Shown here in pieces: positions 1 through 11,761 of a DNA stretch of 20,591 nt. Below the pieces are notes generated by a model, which searched no databases, was not told the origin of the DNA, and saw only the letters and a program-made list of their open reading frames with translations. Every line of letters starts with the position of its first letter. Positions within the stretch are counted from its first letter, which is position 1. The position numbers were made by a program, and so were the translations under genes. The stretch lies in assembly GCF_000220395.1 (NCBI RefSeq), contig NW_004086377.1, positions 1 through 20,591 on the forward strand, given 5' to 3'. This stretch comes from Ichthyophthirius multifiliis (lineage: Eukaryota; Ciliophora; Oligohymenophorea; Hymenostomatida).

Positions 1-242
1 TTAAATAAAAAAAGTTAATAAAATTCTAATACTAATCTATATATATATATATATTTAAGTATCCCAATTGCATATATTTAAAATTATATTTTTTTAATCT
101 AAGAAATCATTTAAATTTTATTAGATGGAGTAATAATACTATAAAAAATTGTAAAATGTTTATTTTTTCTTTTTAATTTATATTAGTTTAATTTTATAAT
201 TTAATTATTTATAATTTATAAATAATTTTTTATATTTAATTT

Positions 243-491
243 TCAAAGTTTTTTGTATAATTTATTAATTTTTTATCTTCTGGTATTTATGTTCAAAAAG
301 AGTTATCGAAAATAAGAAATATTTAAAAAAATATTTAAATTTAATTTTTCAATAAAATTATTTATATCTATATAATAACTCTCAAAAATCTGTTTTAGTG
401 ATTATTTAGAATTTAATTTGTTCAACTCAATTAAAAGATTTCTTATTTTTTAATAAAATGGCACTTTTTATGAAAAATGCTTCTTTTCCAT
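243..491 (-). CDS. Small hypothetical protein or last exon of a larger gene
   Basis: I do not recognise this protein. Read with TAA/TAG as Gln, the frame runs 82 codons from an ATG at 491 to a TGA at 243-245. The translation begins MEKKHFSQKVPFYQKIRN and has a mixed composition with Ser, Gln, Glu, Asp, Pro and Arg. That differs from the Ile/Lys/Asn/Tyr strings which random A/T sequence gives, and it is why I call it coding. It is mostly helical in character, with no membrane segment or known motif. It may be the 3' exon of a longer minus-strand gene: other plausible codons lie upstream (an ATG at 602 opens a different frame), but I could not find a phase-consistent splice. The start is therefore a guess. 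Confidence 0.35.
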
Positions 492-1273
492 ATTTTTATT
501 AAATTTAGATTTTTTAATATATAAAATATTATATTTAACAAATAAAAATTGAATTTTTTGTTAGGTTTTTAATATTAATAATTTTCATTTTTTTAAAGGC
601 ATTATATTTATTATATAATATGATTCCTTTTAATTTATTTTAGTTTTTATCTACTTCTTCTATTTTTCATAAATATTTATCAAAAATTAATAAAAATCCG
701 AAAATAAGTACCATTATTAAATTATATAATTAAAAAAATAAAAAATAGGCAATTTAATTACCTTTTTTTTAGTCCAAAATAAACTAAATATATTCAAAAT
801 AAGGGAAAATTAATTTTTTTAGTTATATTATTTATATATTAGACAATATATTTTTAATTTTATTAAAAATTTTTTATTAATTATCTTTTGTAATAATTAT
901 TAAAAAAATATATATTATTGAATAATATAGGATAAAAAAGTCTATAATATATATATAAAGAAAATTTTATAAATTTCTTTTTAAAATACATTTACTATTA
1001 AATATCAAATATAAAGGAGAAAATAAAATAATATATACGAAATTATGAATTTTATTTATACTATATTTAATTGAAAAATAAATTTATAATTTATATATTT
1101 TAAGATTTTTTTATTTTTCAGAATAGATTTTTTTTCTCTCATAATAGGGATTTTTTTATTATAAACTATTGATATTTTTTTAATACTATTATTTATTTTT
1201 TGAGTATATTTAACAAAAAAATATTATTAAAATATATATCTAATATATATATTTTATAGTGATTAATTAAATA

Positions 1274-1313
<40 letters not shown>
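1274..1313. repeat. AT microsatellite
   Basis: Alternating TA repeat, broken once by an AAA, in non-coding sequence. Confidence 0.85.
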
Positions 1314-1318
<5 letters not shown>

Positions 1319-1546
1319 TAATATTATTTTTATTTGTATATTTTTATTTCTTGATTTTATTTTATTTTTATATATAAAAAAACAAATAAATAAAAAATTT
1401 TATTTAATATTTTAAATATATATATCTATATATAATTATATATTAAATTTTTATATAATATTTTTTAATTAACTTTTAAGATTTTTAATTTACAATTTTT
1501 AGTTTAAAACATATATAATCATGTAAATAAATAAAAAATATGAATA

Positions 1547-1571
1547 ATATATATATATATATATATATATA
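1547..1571. repeat. AT microsatellite
   Basis: Uninterrupted alternating AT run in spacer DNA. Confidence 0.85.
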
Positions 1572-1715
1572 AATATAATTAAATTATATTAATTTTATAT
1601 ATATTTTATATATTTTAATATATTATTTTTATTTATATTTTTAATTATTTTTTATTTTTTTATACTATTTTATATATTTTTTTATTTATATTATATTTCA
1701 CATTTAATTTATTAT

Positions 1716-4498
1716 TCAATTAATAAATGATGTATATAATATATGTGTTATTAAAGTTATAGCTATTGAATTCGACAAAGAAATAGATTCTAATTAGTAA
1801 ATTAAAATAAAGAAAAGAAAAACTGCAATGGTTAATTTATTTAATTTCAAATATGGTCCGAATGAAAAATAAATTTTACTTTATGAAATTATTTTTTTTT
1901 CTAATTAACATTTTAATTCATATTGTTTTAATTTAAATAAATTCGAAGAATTCTCATATATTGTTTATAAGTCTTTTATAATACAGTCTATTTCTGTTTC
2001 TTTTAAAATTTTTCCTAACTAATTGTCTGATTTCCCATTTTATATTTCCATAACAAAATCTTTATATTTATTTAATATTTATTCTTCATTAAGTTAGTTT
2101 TAACTTTTTTTACTACTTAATAATCTAATTTTATTTTTTTATAGTATTAATATTATTTTTTTATTAATAATTTTACTCATTTAAAAAATCTGGAACAATA
2201 TCACCCATTTTTAATTTTATATTATTAATTATTTCTTTGTTACATTCTTCTTTTGTTTCTTCTAATAAATTATTGGAATGTTTGGTTGAAAAATTAAATT
2301 AATCTATAAATAAATTTAGATATATAAAATAAAATATATATTATAATAAGCATATAAAATATATATATATTTATATTTTTATATATTTATATATTTATTT
2401 ATTTATATTTTTATATATTTATTTTTATTTTATATTATTTTTATATAACATATTTTCAATATTTTTATATTTTAACCTCTTAAATGTCTTTCTATTTTTA
2501 TTAACCATTCTTCCATTATATTATTATTAATTTTTTATAATTTAAGCCAGAAATCTTAATCTTTTTCTTAGAATAAAATATCTATTCTTTATTTTAGTAA
2601 AGCCAATACTCTATAATCAACAATTTCTTTAATTTCCATTTGAGCTCTTTTTTTCAAAGCCTTTAAGAATATATAGAATATATTAAATATTATAAATATA
2701 AATAAACTTTAATTATAATTTCATTTAATTATTCTTCAATTAAATCCATTTCTTAATCAATAGCTAATAATTCTTTAGATTAATCATCTAGCATAGTGAA
2801 CATTTTTTATTTGACTTCTCCCATAACTTTGAGTTTTGTTTTTTTCATTATATCATATATTCTTTTTTCTTATTATAAAGTTTCATTAGTTCCTTTTACT
2901 TATATATTGCTTCTTTTTAAAGATTAACTTTTTTAAAGAAGGGAAGCTTAAGTTTATAAACTAGAATTACTTAATCTTTAAGGAATTTTATTTTCGTCTT
3001 CTTCTTTTTATAATTATTTTTGTGCTTCCTGTTCTTTTTAAAATTATTAGACTTCTTGAAGTTTCTAATAGAAAATTGAGGGCAGATTTGAGCGTATGTT
3101 TTCTAATTAAAAATTAAATATTTTAAATATTTAAGATTATATTAATTAATCGATTTTATTTTGTAAAGATTCTAACTTGTAGTTTTGGAAATTATTTCTA
3201 TAAGAAATCAAAAAAATTGATGATTTCCACCAATTTTCAACTATTTCATTAAATTCTTGTTTTTGTTAATTTATGTCCAGCATATGACCTTTAAAGCAAA
3301 GTTTTTTCATTTTATTCGAATTTACTTCAAGAAGATTAGTTAAGTTTTCTAAATCATATTAAAATTGAGTACCAATTAGAATTTTTTTTATTTGAAAATA
3401 ATTAGTTTTTTCCTATAAATATATTTATAAATATAGATATATATAAATATATATATAATTATTATATTTATATATATAATTGAATTTCTTATTATTTTTA
3501 TTATAATTTTTTTTTAAACTCATTTTAAAATAACTATTTTATATTTATATTAAAAAACTTCACAAAAAATCAAATATTAAGATAATATTTGCGATATTTT
3601 GTTTTTCAAATTCTTCTTTTTTTTATATTAGAATTTATAATAATATAAAAAATCAACAAAACAAAATGTTGATAATTATGTAAATATATTTTTTTTTTTT
3701 TGATTGAATTTTTATTAAAAAGTTTATAAAAAATATATATATAAAAATTAAATATATTTTACTTGAATTTCGTTCCATACTTATTCCCATATAATTTAAA
3801 AATAAATACTTATTTTATCTATTTGTAAAGGAATTATATTATTTTCTTACAGTTTTATTATTTTCTTAAATAAAATTTCCTTTATTGTATTTTCATTCTA
3901 TATATCTAAAAAATTATTTAAATAAACATCCTTTTCATATTATTGAAAATAACTAGTATCATTATTTTCTTTATGTAAAAAATGAATTAACTTTTAACTT
4001 TAGATACTATCCCGTTCCTTTATATTTCTTTTTAAGTATTATTCTAAACTATCATAACTATCCTAACTACAATAATCAGTTCCTATTATTAAATCACTTG
4101 TTTCTAATATAAATCTATCTATTTAATTATAATCTTCCTTTTAATTATAATTTTTTATTTTTATTTTTATTTTTTTCAATATACTTCACTGTATTCAGAA
4201 TTTTAAAACAAAAATAAAATATCTTTTAATTCTGTTTGATCAGATTTATAAGCATAAAGAGTTTTTTCTGTTTTTATTTATTATTTATAATAAAAAGAAT
4301 AGATTTTTTGATACCATTTAATTAAAATTAAGTGCTTAAATCAACTCCAAATAATTATTAAAATAAAAATATTCGAGAATCTCTTTCATAAAAAAATAAT
4401 CCGACTGTAAATTAGTATTAAAATTATGGATTTTATTTTAAATAATCATTATAAGTTTTTAAATTTAAATCTTTTTTATGAGTTAATCTAAAAAGCAT
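1716..4498 (-). CDS. Unrecognised protein of about 758 residues, partly coiled-coil, with a hydrophobic C-terminus
   Basis: I do not recognise the family. The model starts at the ATG at 4498-4496 (MLFRLTHKKDLNLKTYNDY) and ends at the TGA at 1716-1718. Coding exons on the minus strand: 4498-4185, 4137-3763, 3612-3559, 3533 to about 3480, 3412-2708, 2660-2477 and 2303-1716. All junctions except that after the fourth exon are GT-AG and keep phase. The first exon contains FFYERDSRIFLFQQLFGVD near residue 40. The middle is Gln/Glu/Lys-rich and helical, including KLKVMGEVKQKMFTMLDDQS. The last 50 residues include a hydrophobic stretch, LTIAVFLFFILIYQL, that could be a membrane anchor. Three frame corrections, each one missing A on the coding strand, are needed at 4304-4309, 2134-2140 and 2105-2111. 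It could instead be two adjacent genes split near 3560, but coding-like exons bridge that gap. It is divergent from the golgin-like gene. Confidence 0.6.
3413..3480 (-). other. Putative intron without a recognisable GT donor
   Basis: On the minus strand the exon ending near 3480 (residues KKKLQQKQQEIQ) and the one starting at 3412 (EKTNYFQIKK) are separated by AT microsatellite-like sequence ending in ATAG. No GT occurs on the sense strand across this interval, so the donor is missing, non-canonical or lost in a mis-assembled repeat. The left boundary is approximate. Confidence 0.4.
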
Positions 4499-5254
4499 TT
4501 ACTAAAAATTAAAATTTTTTGTTTTGTTTTTATTTTTATGATTATTAAGATTTACTTATATATATAAATAATATTATTTATGTTTTTGTTACCTTAATTT
4601 ATATATTTTATTTCTTTTTTCAAATGAATTTTTATATTAAATATATTATATTTAAATTATAACTTAGAAAAAAAATAATTAATCATATATTAATTAATAA
4701 TTTAAAAATTTAGTAATATTAATATATAAAAAATTTTAAGAAAAATATTATCTTTTTAATAAATATGCTTTTTGAAAAAAAAAAAAAAACATAAAAACAA
4801 AAATATTTTATAAAAAATACTAAGATATATATAATAATAAAAAAACTATATGTATAATGGTATAGTAAAACTATTTGCAAAATTTAAAATTATTCAAAAA
4901 AAATTAAATTATATAATAATAACTATTATAAAAAATCAGTTATATGCCATAAAAAGGCTGTGAAAATTTATATTATCATACGTTTCACAATTTAATAGAC
5001 TATTAAACATATTACTTTATAATTAATAAAGGAAAAATTATACAACAAATTAAAGTATTTATTTAAAATAAAATATCAATATTGTAAACATTTGAATTTA
5101 CTTTTTGTATTATAGAGTTATAATAAAAAAAAAAAAGATTAACAAATAAAAAAATTATTATTATTATTTTTCAAAAAAAAGCAAGAAAATCATATTTTTA
5201 AAATATAAATAAAAAAAAAATATACAAATTAAAAAAAATTATATTAAAAAAAAA
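4499..5254. other. Divergent spacer, presumed promoter region for two genes
   Basis: No gene seen. This 756-base A/T-rich stretch separates the minus-strand gene starting at 4498 from the plus-strand gene starting at 5255, so both promoters should lie here. It holds poly-A runs and a 7-base inverted repeat (4959-4989). No specific promoter motif can be picked out in sequence this A/T-rich. Confidence 0.5.
4959..4989. repeat. Short inverted repeat in the divergent spacer
   Basis: TGTGAAA at 4959-4965 is matched by TTTCACA at 4983-4989, with a 17-base loop. It stands out because it contains G and C within almost pure A/T DNA. It may be an operator-like site or chance. Confidence 0.3.
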
Positions 5255-5716
5255 ATGAATAAATAATCAAAAAACGGTTTTGTAAAAATTGAATAAAAGA
5301 ATGATTTAATTAATTAAAAATTATAAGAAAAGCAAAACTTACTTCCTATAATAAACAAAAATTTATTTTTATCTCCATAAAGTAAATTAAGCATTCAATC
5401 TCCTCAAAGAATCATAAATTATTAATATTAAAATTAATAAACAATATAAAGATAAGATAAAAATCCAAATACAGATAAAAGGTAAAATACTGAAATGTAT
5501 GAAGATATAAAACAGAGTAAAATTAGAATTATATAATTACAAAATTAAAATAGTAAAAGTTTTAATTAAAATAATAAAATATAAAAAAACTAGTTTTTTT
5601 ATTAATCACTATAATAAAAAGATAAATAAAATTGCTTTAATAATGATAATAATGTATAATTTAATTTATATAAAAAAGGATTAGAAAGTATAATAAATAT
5701 ATATATATATATATAT

Positions 5717-5771
<55 letters not shown>

Positions 5772-8700
5772 TTAATTCATTATATACATTTTAAGAACAT
5801 AGACTTTTGGAAGAAAAATATGCCCATACAAAACTTTAAGTTTAAGCTTTAAAAGCAAAAATGAAATTAAAAGAAGAAGAATTAAAAATGTGTAAATGTA
5901 AAAAAAATAATAATGACGAAAATAAGAATTTATAAATCTAAAAAATTACTGATTAGAAAATATTCAACTATTGTCTTTTTTTGGAAGATTAATACAGAAA
6001 ACTGGAGATGAAATGCCGGAAAAAAAACACAGAAATCGAACTTTTAAGGCAAAAGATTTTGCCTTAAATTTGGGAGGAAATCAATGCTTAGGTATAAGGT
6101 ATGTTTTTGGATAAAAATAGTTAATAAAAATGGACAGTATTTAATTAAAATAATGGTGGTAATTTAACTGAGAAGAAAAATAAATAATCCGAAATAATTT
6201 CTTTAAATAAGACTATTAATAACTTAAAAGGGGCTTTGGATTGTTTATAGTAATAAAATGATGTTAATACGGTTTAATTGGAAGTATGTATTGAAAAATT
6301 AAAGTGCGATTTGGAAGAGAAGAATTCGTTTGTGGCAAATTTGATTGATTAGTTGAAAAAAAAGAGAAAGCATTTAAAATTGAGGTCGGACTTTTAAAAA
6401 ACGAGAAGCGGTTTTTATAGAAATAATTGGAAAATTTAAAGAAAGAAAATGAAGCTTTTTCTATGCAAATTTAAAATTTTAGCTTTTAGAAAAGATTTAA
6501 TGAGGAAAATAGAAATTTAAATAAACCAATAAATGAAAAAATTCAGGAAATAGAAAAACTTTAAGTGATTAAATTAAAAATTGAAGGGAAAAAATAGAAT
6601 GAATTTGAAGAAAATTAAGAGAATATTAATAACTTATATTCAAAAAGTTCGAATTTATAAGAAGATAAAAATTCGAGATTTTGTTAGAAAAATTATAATA
6701 GTTCAGAAGGCTTTAAGAAAGATATTTTTTAGTCTGTTTTTGAAGGTCAGAAAAAATAAAATGAGGAATATTGGAAAAATTCATTTGAAAAATCTGGAAA
6801 AGAAGATTTTTTGAATATTATAGAAAATTAGAGAGAAATTATTTCGAAAATATAATAGGAACTTTAAGGCGTTTATATTGATAATTAAAAATATGAAAAA
6901 TTATGTTAAGAACTTTAATAAGAAATCGTTTTGAAAAAAAATATATTAGAAAATCATTAAAATAATAAATAATTAAATTAAAATAATAAAGAATTAGAAG
7001 AAATAAAAGCTTAATTTGTGTAAAAAATAAACGAATAAGAGATAAAAAATAAAGTATTAGAATAAAGAAATAAAGAATATGAATAATAAAATAAAGAATT
7101 TTTAGAAAAAATAAAAGAATTTAATTAAATGTAAACAAATATGGAATATTAGGAAAGAATAATAAAAGAAATTTAAGAAGAAAATAATAATTTTAGAAAT
7201 GAAATAAATGAAAAAAGGAATAAGATTGAAATTTAAGAAAGTTAAATGGAAAAAATATTAAATTAATAAAAATCGAATTAAGATAATTTTTTAAAAGACG
7301 ACGAATAAGAAAATGATGAATAAATAAAAAAATAAAAAATATAAAAAAAAAATAAAGAAAATGAAAATATAATTTTTTAAGAATAATTAAATAAAAAAAA
7401 TGAAGAATTAGATATTATTTAAAGTTAATTTAAATAAATTATTTAAGAAAAAAATAATTAATTGTTTAATTAAGTTTAAGAAAAAGAATAAGAAATAAAA
7501 AATTAAATATTTTAAAGGGAAAATTTATAAAAATAAAATAATTTTTAAGAAATAAATAATAATCAACTTCCTTTAAATAAAAATGAAAATGAAAGTTAAA
7601 TTTTAATTAAATTAAAAGAAGAAATTTTACTCTTCAAAAATAAAATTGTTGAATTAGAAAATAAAATCATATTATAAAATAATTCTATTAATGATAAAAA
7701 TAATTAGATTATTGAATAAAGTAAAAAGTTGAATGAAAAATATAAAGAATTAAATGAAAAAAATAAAGAAATTAATGAAAAAAATATATTATTAAATCAA
7801 AAAGTTAATCAAATTTATGAAAAAGATAATCAAATTTATGAAAAAGACCATTTTATATAAGAATAATATAATTAATTAAATGATAAAATCAATAAATTGT
7901 AATAAAAAAATAAAGAAACTGATTAAATATTATATTAGAAAGATAATTTAATATAGGAGATAAATAAAGAATTAAATGAAAAAATATTATAAATAAAGTA
8001 ATAAAATAATTAAATATATGAAAAGGATTAATTAATATTGGATATAAATAACGATTTAAATAATAATAAGACATATTTAAATAAATAAAATAATTAAATA
8101 TAAGAATAAGATAATTTAATAAAGTAAATCAATTAAGAATTAAATGATAAAATATTATAAATGAATTAATAATTGGATATTATAAATGAATAAAATTAAA
8201 AAAATAAAGAAATTTAAAATAATATATAAGTATTTAATGAAGAGATAATATAATTAAAAAATTAAAAAGAAATTCTTTTATAATAAGATATTTTAAATTA
8301 AAATTAAATTAAGGAGTTATTAATATAATTAAATCAAAAATAAAATGTTAATTAAACTATAGAAGATTTTAAAATTTTAAAAGAAAATAATTCTATTTTA
8401 CAGGAAAAAATTTAAATTTTAGAGAAAAAAATTTACTATTAAATCAATAAATAAAAGAAAATGAAGAAAATATATAAAATTTATAATAATATTAATAAAA
8501 ATAATAAGACTAAATAATATGTTTGGAATAAAATTTAAAAATAATTAAAATTTAGAAGATATTAAATAACATTTAGAATAAAAAATAATTGAAAAAGAAT
8601 AAAATATAAAAACTTTAGAAGAATCAGTTTAAAAAGAATAACAAAAAATAATTTTATTATAAAATAATTATGATGAGAAATTAATATTAATAAAAGATGA

Positions 8701-11273
8701 AACCTAAAAGGAAATAATTTCAATGAAAAATACTATTTAATAATAAAATTAAAAAATTTAAAAATATAAATACGAAAAATCTTAATTTCTAAAAGATAAT
8801 TAATTATAAGAAAAAAATATAGAAAATCAAAATAATAAATAATAATAAATAAAGGATAATTATATTTAATAATATGAAAGTAATATAAAAGAATATTAAA
8901 ATTAAATTAAAAAATAAGAAATATAATTAAAAGAATATGAGAATAAAATTAACGAATATCAAAAATAAAATGAAAAGTAATTAATATTAAACAATGATAA
9001 TTAAATAAAAGAAGAACATTAAAATTAATAATATTAAATATAATAATAATAAAATTTAATTAATGAATATAAAAATTAAATAAAAGAATAAGAACTAAAA
9101 ATAATAGATTATTAAAATATAATAAAAGAAAAAAATAACGAAAATTAAATAAATATCATACAAGAAATTCCACAATAATTAAATCAAAATAAAAATATAA
9201 TAGAAGAAATCGACAATATAATAATAGAAAATAAAATAAAAGAAAATGACAATAACGATAACGATAAATAAGAAGAAAACATAAGCTATTTATAGAAAGA
9301 AATAGAAAATTTAAATTCTAAAATAAATAGTTTAAATTTAAAAATATATGAAGATGAAATGGAATTATATGACATTAATTAGAAATTAAATGAAAATGAA
9401 GATATTAAAAATACATAAATAAATGATAAAAACATGATAATTAAAAATTTAACTTTTAAATTATCTAAAGCTTTGGATGAATTAGAAAAATAAGATTCTT
9501 TATTAAAAAAAATGTATACGAAAATTCAAAATTTAAAGAAAAAAAATCAAAAATCAAATTCTTAATTTAATTAGGAAATTTAAAAAAAGATAATCTTTTA
9601 AATTTATTTAAATAGTAAATTGATTACTTATAAAATTAAGAATAAAATAAATAAAAAAATTAAATTTTGGATAATAAATGTCAATTTTAATAAGATTATT
9701 TTAAATAATAATTTCTATTGTTTTTGGAATAATAAAGATTAATACATTAATTGAAATTCGAAAAAAATAAAACTTAAAATCATATTAATTTTGAAAAAGA
9801 AGAAAATAATCAATAAATTCAAGAATATAATTAATAATAAGATTAGAATAATCAATAACAACACGATAATAAAAAATAATAAGATGATCATTATATATAA
9901 AAACCAGAAAAGAATATTTAAATTAATTAAAATAATATAATTAATATTTAAAATAAATAAAATAATAATTAAAAAGTATAATAAGTTAATAATTAGATAG
10001 AAGAATTTATAAAATTAAAAGATGAAAAAATAAGAATATTATTGTAAAAAAGTTTAATTTTGTTTTTAGAATTTGAAAGGTTATAAAAAATAAAAAAAAT
10101 AATATAAATGATTAAGAATATAATGAAAAACTAAATATATAAGAAAGTTAAAAGAAATAAATATAAAAAGAATTAGATAATTAAAAAAACTAATATTTGA
10201 TACAAATATAATAAAATGATAAAATAAATAAAGAAATTAAATAAAATATAAAAAACTAAATAATTTAAATATAGAATTAAATTAATCTTTTAATTTAAAA
10301 AAGTGATTTCAAAAATAAAAAAATTAACTTAGAAAAATTATCAGATAAATAACAAGAAGAAAATTTAGAAAAATTAATTTTTTTTTTTTTTTTGAATTTA
10401 TTAAATTTGTTAAAATAAATTTTCGTAAAAAATTCAAATAATGAAAAATAAAATGAAAAAGAAGAGTAAAAATAAATATATATATATAAATATATATGTA
10501 AATATATATATATATTTATTTTTTAATATAGAGATACAAACTCTCCTTTTTTATTATAAAATAATTAATAAAAAACAACAATAAATAAATCTTTAGGTTT
10601 ATCCTCTATAGATATTAATCAAAATAGTGATGAAAAAGATGAAGACTTTTTTTCCAGTTTAGATGATTATGATTTTAATGAATAAATTTCAGAAAAAAAT
10701 ATACCTTAATAAAATATTAAAATTGAGAAAAATACAATATAAAACAATTCTAGTAAAAATAAAATTAATAAAGATATTTAAGAATAATACGATAATTAAA
10801 TTTAATCTTTAAATTAAGTTTTTTTTTTTTTTTAAATAAATTATTATTAAATAAAAAAATAGAAATTAAAAGTTAATTAAAATTAATTAAATGAATTAAA
10901 AATAGAAAATGAAGATTTAAGAAAAAATCTTAGTTCTTTCTATTCTTTATAAGAAAAAAATCCTATAAATGCTGCTGAAGTGAGTTTAATGAAATAAGAA
11001 ATGGATTAGTAAAAAGTAACTTTAGAACATTTAAAAGAAGAAATAGAAGAATACGAAGAGTTAGAAGAAAACTTTACAAAATAAGTATATATATTTAAAT
11101 AATAATAAAATATAATAATCAAAATAAAAAATAGATAAAAAATTTAAAAATAAAAGTAAATGAATTAGAAAAATAATTAAGTTAAAGTGCTTCTAATAAT
11201 TTAATATTTGGAGTTCGTGATAATTTTGTTTATTTTTTTAAAACATATTTTAATAAAGCGTATATATTAATAA

Positions 11274-11332
<59 letters not shown>

Positions 11333-11557
11333 AATATTATATAAAAATAATTATGTTTTTATATATATATTTGTTAATTTTTTTAATTATTTTTTTTAAT
11401 TAAATAAAGTAAAAAATAAAGTTAGTATTAAGAAGCCTAATAATATTTAGTTATTTTAATTAGTTTACTTGAAATTAATGATATAATTAAAAACGAAATT
11501 CTTTTACTATATTCATTTTCTATTTAATAATAGAAAAAAGGTTTTAGCTTATTTTGA
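5255..11557 (+). CDS. Giant coiled-coil protein, golgin-like, with a GRIP/GRAB-like C-terminus
   Basis: Predicted at 1,878 residues, mostly long Gln/Asn/Glu/Lys/Leu coiled coil. Exons: 5255-5281, 5328-5481, 5796-10465, 10532-10817, 10863-11084, 11135-11259, 11410-11557, all joined by phase-consistent GT-AG introns of 45 to 314 bases. The start (MNKQSKNGF) is the ATG that fits this model and is less certain than the body; coding is clear from 5796. Heptad-like repeats such as NQIYEKD recur near 7800-7854. Residues about 1809-1860 (NNLIFGVRDNFVYFFKTYF, then YLVILISLLEIND) resemble by eye the GRIP or GRAB domains by which golgins bind Arl1 or Arf1 on Golgi membranes. If so, it would tether vesicles at the Golgi (inference). 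Five one-A frame corrections are needed in exon 3: runs at 6356-6363, 8425-8431, 8537-8541, 9582-9588 and 10085-10099. With them the coding length is 1,879 codons exactly. Alternative: a basal-body or ciliary coiled-coil protein. Confidence 0.8.
5697..5767. repeat. AT microsatellite inside intron 2 of the golgin-like gene
   Basis: About 70 bases of alternating AT with one G interruption, within the proposed intron 5482-5795. Confidence 0.9.
11277..11327. repeat. AT microsatellite inside the last intron of the golgin-like gene
   Basis: About 50 bases of alternating AT in the proposed intron 11260-11409. Confidence 0.9.
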
Positions 11558-11761
11558 AAAAAAAATTAAACTTATTATATTATATTATATTATTTATAAA
11601 AATTCTTTTCTTTTATAAATAAATAAAATTTTTTTATGTAAAATTATTAATTTATTTTAAATTTATACTCAATATTTTATAGTTATATATATTTTTTTTC
11701 TTTTTATAAAATTGCAATATTTAATTTATTAATTAATAATAAAAAAATTAAAATTTTAAAA

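Larger units (their letters stand above)
492..1715. other. Gene-poor A/T-rich spacer
   Basis: I see no convincing coding sequence on either strand here. The stretch holds long A/T runs and short AT microsatellites (about 1274-1313 and 1547-1571). Part of 492-700 may belong to upstream exons of the small minus-strand gene. Both neighbouring minus-strand genes read leftwards, so the right part of this spacer is the 3' flank of the larger one. Confidence 0.5.

Noticed and set aside
1-240. Chromosome end or telomeric repeat at the left edge
   Set aside because: No C4A2/G4T2 repeat is present at either edge of the window.
5482-5795. Additional coding exon between 5482 and 5795
   Set aside because: The stretch is open in one frame but Lys/Ile/Asn-only, and a single GT-AG intron joins the flanking exons in phase.
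6581-6814. Standard-code open frame on the plus strand
   Set aside because: It is an out-of-frame shadow of exon 3 of the golgin-like gene; the real frame there reads ...KIEGKKQNEFEENQEN.
7889-8074. Hydrophobic minus-strand open frame
   Set aside because: Antisense shadow of the coiled-coil exon; its hydrophobicity just mirrors A-rich codons.
10250-10303. Two further frameshifts in the golgin-like gene
   Set aside because: A second frame reads plausibly (LNNLNIELNQ), but the original frame stays open and rejoins good coding sequence without any change, so the simpler reading is kept.
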